Of a stretch of DNA of 64,000 nt, positions 59,396 to 64,000 are shown in pieces; the stretch's first letter is position 1; every line of letters starts with the position of its first letter. The translations under genes and the position numbers were made by a program. Origin of the DNA: Saposhnikovia divaricata (lineage: Eukaryota > Streptophyta > Magnoliopsida > Apiales > Apiaceae); assembly GCA_036435485.1 (NCBI GenBank), contig CM071597.1:178046147-178110146 (forward strand). Reading direction: 5' to 3'. The notes beneath the pieces are model-generated. The model was not told where the DNA came from and ran no database searches. It saw nothing but the letters and a program-made list of their open reading frames with translations.

Positions 59396-60313
59396 ATGGC
59401 ATGCGAGGAGTTGCCATGGTGGGCATATTCGAGGACATCCATGCCTTATCAATGTGAGCGGTGTTTTGGCATTCATGATCCCTCACAATATTGTTATTAC
59501 GAAGGAGTTGATCCATATGTCACTTATGAGGAACAACCATATTTTCCATACCATCCTCAACAGTACCAACAAGATGTTCCAGATAGGTCATATTTCTTTG
59601 GAAGTGAAGAGTTTCAACATCAGCAACCTACTCCTACTTTTCAGTCAGATGAGGTTGATGTTAGGGAGGAGATTATGATGTTTGCAAAGAGTTATGAAGA
59701 GTCTACCAAATCTATGGGGACACTACTTGCTCAAATTTTGAGTGCCTTGGAACAAGAAAAACAACAATGCATACTAGAGGCAATTCCAGAAAATGACGGT
59801 GACTTGGAGCAAGGTACTGCATGCATAAGTGAGGAAGACAAATTCCAAGGTGAGGTGAGCATTCGCAAGCCATGTGAGGAATTTGATCATGTTAGGATGG
59901 TGGATGATTTGGAAAGGGCACTATTTGGGACAGACACTAATGAGCTGCACAAATTTCAAGAATTGGTATGTGCGTACCAAGAGGTTGATGACCATGGGAA
60001 AGATGCAGGTCTTCTACTTGCCTCAGATTATAAAGATGGAGGTAGCGCATTAGAGCCAATGGAGGAAGTTCTCGTTGAGGAACCAAAGGCTTCAGCAACT
60101 TACATTTACCCTCCTCCATTATATTCAAGCGAAGCCCGCGAGTGTGTGTTATTCTACAAATTGACAGATTTTGGGTCAACCGATGAAGGCATTGGAATAG
60201 GACATAGTTGTTATACTAATAGGCCAAGCGAGGAGAAGGGGCAGAAAGTGTGCCGCCGTGATGACGATGAAGTCTCGCGAAGAGAGGACCAGGCAAACTA
60301 TTATCATCCTTAA
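59396..60313 (+). CDS. Element D gag-like protein
   Basis: 305 codons from ATG 59396 (MACEELPWW), uninterrupted. A Cys/His cluster near the N-terminus, CERCFGIHDPSQYC (about 20-33), resembles the short zinc motif of Athila-group proteins. It is followed by a Tyr/Gln/Pro-rich stretch and an acidic region with an amphipathic helix (MMFAKSYEESTKSMGTLLAQ). Full Athila Gag is much longer, so this is a truncated or specialised version that may rely on a full-length relative. Placement is by context (Asp primer site, LTRs); the protein itself is only weakly recognisable. Confidence 0.6.
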   Translation: MACEELPWWAYSRTSMPYQCERCFGIHDPSQYCYYEGVDPYVTYEEQPYFPYHPQQYQQDVPDRSYFFGSEEFQHQQPTPTFQSDEVDVREEIMMFAKSYEESTKSMGTLLAQILSALEQEKQQCILEAIPENDGDLEQGTACISEEDKFQGEVSIRKPCEEFDHVRMVDDLERALFGTDTNELHKFQELVCAYQEVDDHGKDAGLLLASDYKDGGSALEPMEEVLVEEPKASATYIYPPPLYSSEARECVLFYKLTDFGSTDEGIGIGHSCYTNRPSEEKGQKVCRRDDDEVSRREDQANYYHP

Positions 60314-60327
60314 TGGAGGTTTGGAAG

Positions 60328-60378
60328 TAACGTCAAGCTATTGACGTTAAAGAAGCGCTTCTTGGGAGGCAACCCAAG
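60328..60378 (+). repeat. Two adjacent hairpins after the D gag stop
   Basis: TAACGTCAA-GCTA-TTGACGTTA (60328-60349) and CTTGGG-AGGCAA-CCCAAG (60361-60378) are perfect inverted repeats a few bases apart, 15 nt after the stop. Possible RNA structures (terminator, export or packaging signal); I recall a similar GGGAGGCAACCC word in Athila-type elements. Confidence 0.7.
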
Positions 60379-62136
60379 CATTGTTGTATACTGGTATGTT
60401 TTCTACTTTCCCTCGTATTTACTTCCATTCAATGAGGACATTGAATATTTTAAGTTTGGGGGTGGTTTGAGGGATAAGTAGTGTATATATATGTGATTGT
60501 TAGTCATTGTGTTCATGTAGGATTTCATGCTTTGCATATTAGTAGTAGTAAATTATGCATTTATGTTCGTGATATCTACGTTTGTTTTATATAGGACATT
60601 TTGTTTTTATATATCATGTGAGTTCATAATAGTTTGCATTTGCACCCATGCTTGATAGGAATTTTGTGTTGTTGACGCTTTTTGATTGAGAAGTGATATG
60701 CTTTGTTTTTGTGCACACACATACACTAGTAAGTTGAAGCTAGTAGACTTATTGAATGTTGTGAGTAATTAGAAGGACATGAATATGTGCAAGATGATTT
60801 AGTTTGCATTCTTTGAATACAAGTCGGTGCATTAGAGAGATTTTTGCTCGGGATTGAGTATGTTTTTCCACCAAGTGAGCTTTTGAGCCATATTGCATTT
60901 GTTGCAAATTTATTCGTTGGCTTGTGTGTCCACGGATTGTTTGCATTGCTAGCAGTTGTTTGAGGTCTTTCTTGAAACGCATGACATTATTTGACGATTA
61001 AAATGATAAAGGCATTTAGGAATAACCGCATATTTTCCCATATTACCACACCATGTTTACATGATCAATTAGTTAACCCGTTGAGCTTAATCCTATTTTT
61101 TCGGTGACATACCACATTACTTGCCTAGACCTTTTTCTTGTATTGGCCTTACATTAATTTGAACCCACATTGTCAAAGGTTAGTAGAGTGCTTAAGGGAG
61201 TAATAAGGTGTGCAAGGAGGGGTTTATTGTTGGTCATAATTTTGGGGAAAATATTGAAATTTGGGTTTGGTTGTTGCTTGATAGTCGGCATGTGTAATAA
61301 AATTGTGGGATCATTGTTATTGTCTATATTATTGTTGCTTTAACTCTCGGAAAAAAAAAAGAGAAAAAAAAACAGAAAAAAAAAAAAGAAAAAAAAAGTT
61401 ATATTATGAGAGCATGTTTGTGTTTATTGTGATCCCACTTTAGTCGACTATTCGAGTGTTTTTGTTGCATAAAATTATGTGGGGGAAAAATAGGTGGTTG
61501 TGTATGATTTATTATAAGCTCCTACTGGCTTTTGACACTTCACCTGTTTTGGCTTATTTGACATACCTTGTCCCTAGCCCCGTGACAACCCGAATAAAGA
61601 CCTTTTGATTATCGTCATTGATGTATGTTGTGTTAAGAGTTAGATTGATACCAAATGTCAAGCATGCTTATGATTTTGTTGGAATTGAGTGATACACTTA
61701 CCCTTGTTCTTGAGTGAATATTCTTTTGTGAGTGGATTGTGAGTGTTTGCTTGTTTTTGCGTATGAGATCCCGAGTTTTGTCTCAAAGATGTACTCTTGT
61801 AGGCTTAACATGTTTACTAACTTATTCTTACACTTGACATGGACTTGTGAGAACTTATGCATGTTTATTGAGTAGACTATGTGAATAATTGCACTTTCGA
61901 CACCAAGACATTGCGTATTTACTTTGATTCTTAAGTTGATATGGCATGAGAGGATTTGAAGGTATGGTAGGATATTAGTACTAGATTAATTGCATTTTCA
62001 TAATAGTTGCATTCATGCATTGCATTGCATTGGATTTTGTGGGTACATTCGCTATAGGCCCTCACGAGACCTTACTCGTCCACTAGGGCTGCCTAGGGGT
62101 TTAAAGGGCTTGTTGCATATGCCAAATGCAACCGTA
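60379..62136 (+). other. Element D internal non-coding region
   Basis: No pol sequence and no long frame. TTAAGTTTGGGGGTGG at 60449 resembles the Athila 3' region. An A-rich run lies at 61350-61398. Ends with CTCACGAGACCTTACTCGTC...GCTGCCTAGGGG (62061-62100) before the truncated LTR. Confidence 0.65.
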
Positions 62137-63572
62137 AGTTTATTTTAGTTTTGATGTGTTTTGCTTAGTTTTGCAGACTTACAAGAATGTCGATTATGGG
62201 TGATGCTTCTATCGTGTTTGGAGAATTAATTGATTAAAATTCGGATTTTCCGGGAAGGTTGCGCAGTCTACACTGTTTTGGCCATATCTGGAGTTCTATA
62301 AGTCCGTTTTGGACGATCTTACTGTCCACGCGAAGCTAACGAGATTCTCTTTCATTCTAAAGTGGTTCAGATGTCGAAATACAACTGGAACGGCCAAGAA
62401 ATACTGAAGAAATGTCAGTTACGAATTTTCCATCAAAACCGAATCAGTTTAGGAAACGTACTATGTGCCAAACTGCAGAAATTCAACTTTGACAAGGAAA
62501 TTGCTATAATTCCTACTTCTAATAAGTATGGTAATTGCTTTGGGTGGCTAGAACATTCCAGAATCAGATCTACACATGGAATTTGCAATTCTATTCTCAT
62601 TCAAGAACGGAAATTGCCATACTCCTATTCCAACTCTAAAACGGCAATTGCTTGATGGAGAGGCAAATTGAGGCTATAAATACACATCTTGGGGGACAGA
62701 AAAAAACACACACCATTACATATCAATTACTTAGGTTTATTTGTATCTTTTCATACTTTGTTTATATCATGGTTTCACTTGATCCCATGATGACGAGAGG
62801 TTCAATTACGAACTAATCGTTGTCATGGGATTCTAACTGATTTATTTATGGAGCTTTAGTATTTTGATTGCTTTAAAGATCTGTGTGTGATGTATATCTG
62901 ATATCCTCGTATGGTTATGCTTAATTGTTAGATGCGTAGCTAACATCTAATTTGTTAATCTCTTGTGAAGTGAAAGTGGATATTGAGATTTGGAACTTGC
63001 CATGCTAGCATAGGTTCATGATTGTTTATCAACATGATTAGTAGCATGAGATGAAAATACTTATATTGCCCTGTGTGATCTTTATGGATAACTTGCTCTT
63101 CAACCGTTATGTTTTCAAATTCTATAGACATATAGGGTCTAAGCATAATTGGTGTCTATTCATCTTCTATCTCTTTTGTGGATGTATGTTTAGTTTGGTA
63201 TTCGTATACTGAGAAGTAGCGTGTACTTGTTTCGTGTTATCCGATCAGATATCATAACCATTGCATATAGTGATTAAAGGCGTCAGATCTAAGTGAAGTA
63301 TTTAATGAAGTTAGGATCCCATGTTACTCTTGTAGACGTAATTCAATTTCAATTCTTGTTAGTTAGCTAATTTTTAGTTGTTAATTTACTTTCTAGTTAA
63401 TTTAGTTAATTAAACCCAATTTGTTATTTGTCTTAGCAGTGAGTAATAACCATACATTGTTGCATAGGTACAATAACTGAATTAAAACCATAACCAGATC
63501 TCTGTGGGAACGAACTCGACTTATTCATATATTACTTGTGACCACGTACGCTTGCGTGATTTAGTGCAAACA
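62137..63572 (+). repeat. Element D 3' LTR, 5'-truncated
   Basis: Matches 57814-59250 starting at AAGTTTATT. The first 64 or so bases of the LTR, including its inverted repeat, and any PPT are replaced by internal sequence (TTGCATATGCCAAATGCAAC). The 3' end is intact (GTGCAAACA then CAAAT). Confidence 0.85.
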
Positions 63573-63577
63573 CAAAT

Positions 63578-64000
63578 TTTATAAGGTTTTGTAGCTGTCA
63601 ACGGATGAGGATTTATAACTCTATCCGTTGACAGGTAGCTCATCAACGGATGAGGTTTTGTAGCATACTGCAGTATCTCTATGTTATCAGTTGATAGTGT
63701 TTTTATCCACAATCATGTTGACCATCAATGGATAGGCAGAATAGGGTAGCCAATTGTAAATAAGCTAAGCTATGTAATTCTGTCTAAGTGAAAGTGTATC
63801 AACGGATGAAGATAGAACTCTATCAACGGATACAACTCAAATCCACTATATCAACGGATACAGCTCAAATCTCAATATCAACGGATACAGCTCAATATAT
63901 CATCAACGGATGTCAGTGTACAATGTCAATGGATAATCATTAACACTTACTTCTATGCTAAGCTGGGGATTAGCAGTTGATAAGGACAGGTTTGACTGAC
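63578..64000 (+). repeat. Element C 3' LTR, continued (runs off the window)
   Basis: Follows the second CAAAT and matches 42030-42455 of the 5' LTR. Eight exact TCAACGGAT/ATCCGTTGA copies. The remaining 560 bp or so of the LTR lie outside. Confidence 0.92.

Larger units (their letters stand above)
57750..63572 (+). mobile_element. Element D: non-autonomous Athila-like Ty3/gypsy element
   Basis: 5.8 kb with TSD CAAAT, LTRs of about 1.5 kb, an Asp-tRNA primer site and only a short gag-like ORF; no pol, hence a LARD-like passenger. By eye the LTRs differ at about ten positions in 1.4 kb, so it is young. The first 60 or so bases of the LTR are missing from the 3' copy. Element E at 41499 is the same family in opposite orientation. 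Confidence 0.9.
41988..64000 (+). mobile_element. Element C: Sirevirus-like Ty1/copia retrotransposon, heavily interrupted
   Basis: Order: 5' LTR, Met-tRNA site, gag, pol (split by a 3.9-kb insert), ORF3, PPT, 3' LTR (split by element D and running off the window). Without insertions it is about 12.3 kb. Pol has at least five nonsense codons and gag and ORF3 are also broken, so C is dead and looks older than B. The 9-mer TCAACGGAT or its complement occurs 31 times in C's own DNA and not in the inserted elements. Left TSD candidate is GTTAT (41983-41987); its partner would be outside the window. Confidence 0.93.

Overview
This window looks like a transposon-packed stretch of a eudicot plant nuclear genome. 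The evidence is plant Ty1/copia and Ty3/gypsy elements primed by tRNA-Met and tRNA-Asp, Helitron, CACTA and Tourist-like debris, an endogenous pararetrovirus fragment, and a single plant-type Bet v 1/START-fold gene. The species cannot be named from the sequence alone. Nearly all of the 64 kb can be resolved into nested insertions, several of them proved by target-site duplications (TSDs).

Left block (1-31.9 kb). A decayed Ty3/gypsy Tat/Retand-like element (1-3463, resuming at 28311) was hit by copia element A (3464-28310, minus strand, TSD GTGAC). A's left LTR was then hit by copia element B (4218-16897, plus strand, TSD TTTTA). With nested DNA removed, A and B are each about 12 kb. Both have gag, pol and a very large extra reading frame (ORF3) between pol and the 3' LTR, which is the Sirevirus layout. 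B is nearly intact: gag is open, pol and ORF3 each carry one nonsense codon, and its LTRs differ at about six positions in 518. From 29.6 to 31.3 kb there are diverged repeats with near-palindromic AGGTGTTTGAAACACCT-type motifs.

Middle block (31.9-42 kb). A CACTA-type terminus and a chromovirus reverse-transcriptase fragment sit next to the only convincing host gene, an intact intronless lachrymatory-factor-synthase-like protein (32757-33239). AT-rich Helitron-like debris follows. It contains a pararetrovirus protease/RT fragment ending at a Helitron-type hairpin, a perfect Tourist-type MITE (TSD TAA) and an RPA1/DUF223-like relic.

Right block (42-64 kb). Copia element C (41988 to beyond 64000) is inserted in an Athila-like LTR (E, minus strand). 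C is broken inside integrase by a 3.9-kb solo-LTR-like insert (46347-50257, TSD CCATG) and inside its 3' LTR by a non-autonomous Athila-like element D (57750-63572, TSD CAAAT). C's pol has at least five nonsense codons.

The most interesting observation is that A, B and C each carry a private short DNA motif, scattered about 26 to 31 times and essentially absent from the other two: AAGACAATC in A, AAACTCTG in B, TCAACGGAT in C. The motifs lie in LTRs and internal non-coding DNA, and in B and C also inside coding sequence. In C the motif is written in both orientations and two codon phases (reading as Ser-Val-Asp, His-Pro-Leu-Thr or Ser-Thr-Asp), so the constraint is on the DNA and not the protein. 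Each element also has its own ORF3, a basic, low-complexity protein that looks nuclear and not like an envelope. I propose, as a hypothesis, that ORF3 and the private motif form a sequence-specific self-recognition system, comparable in logic to the VANC anti-silencing proteins of VANDAL transposons.
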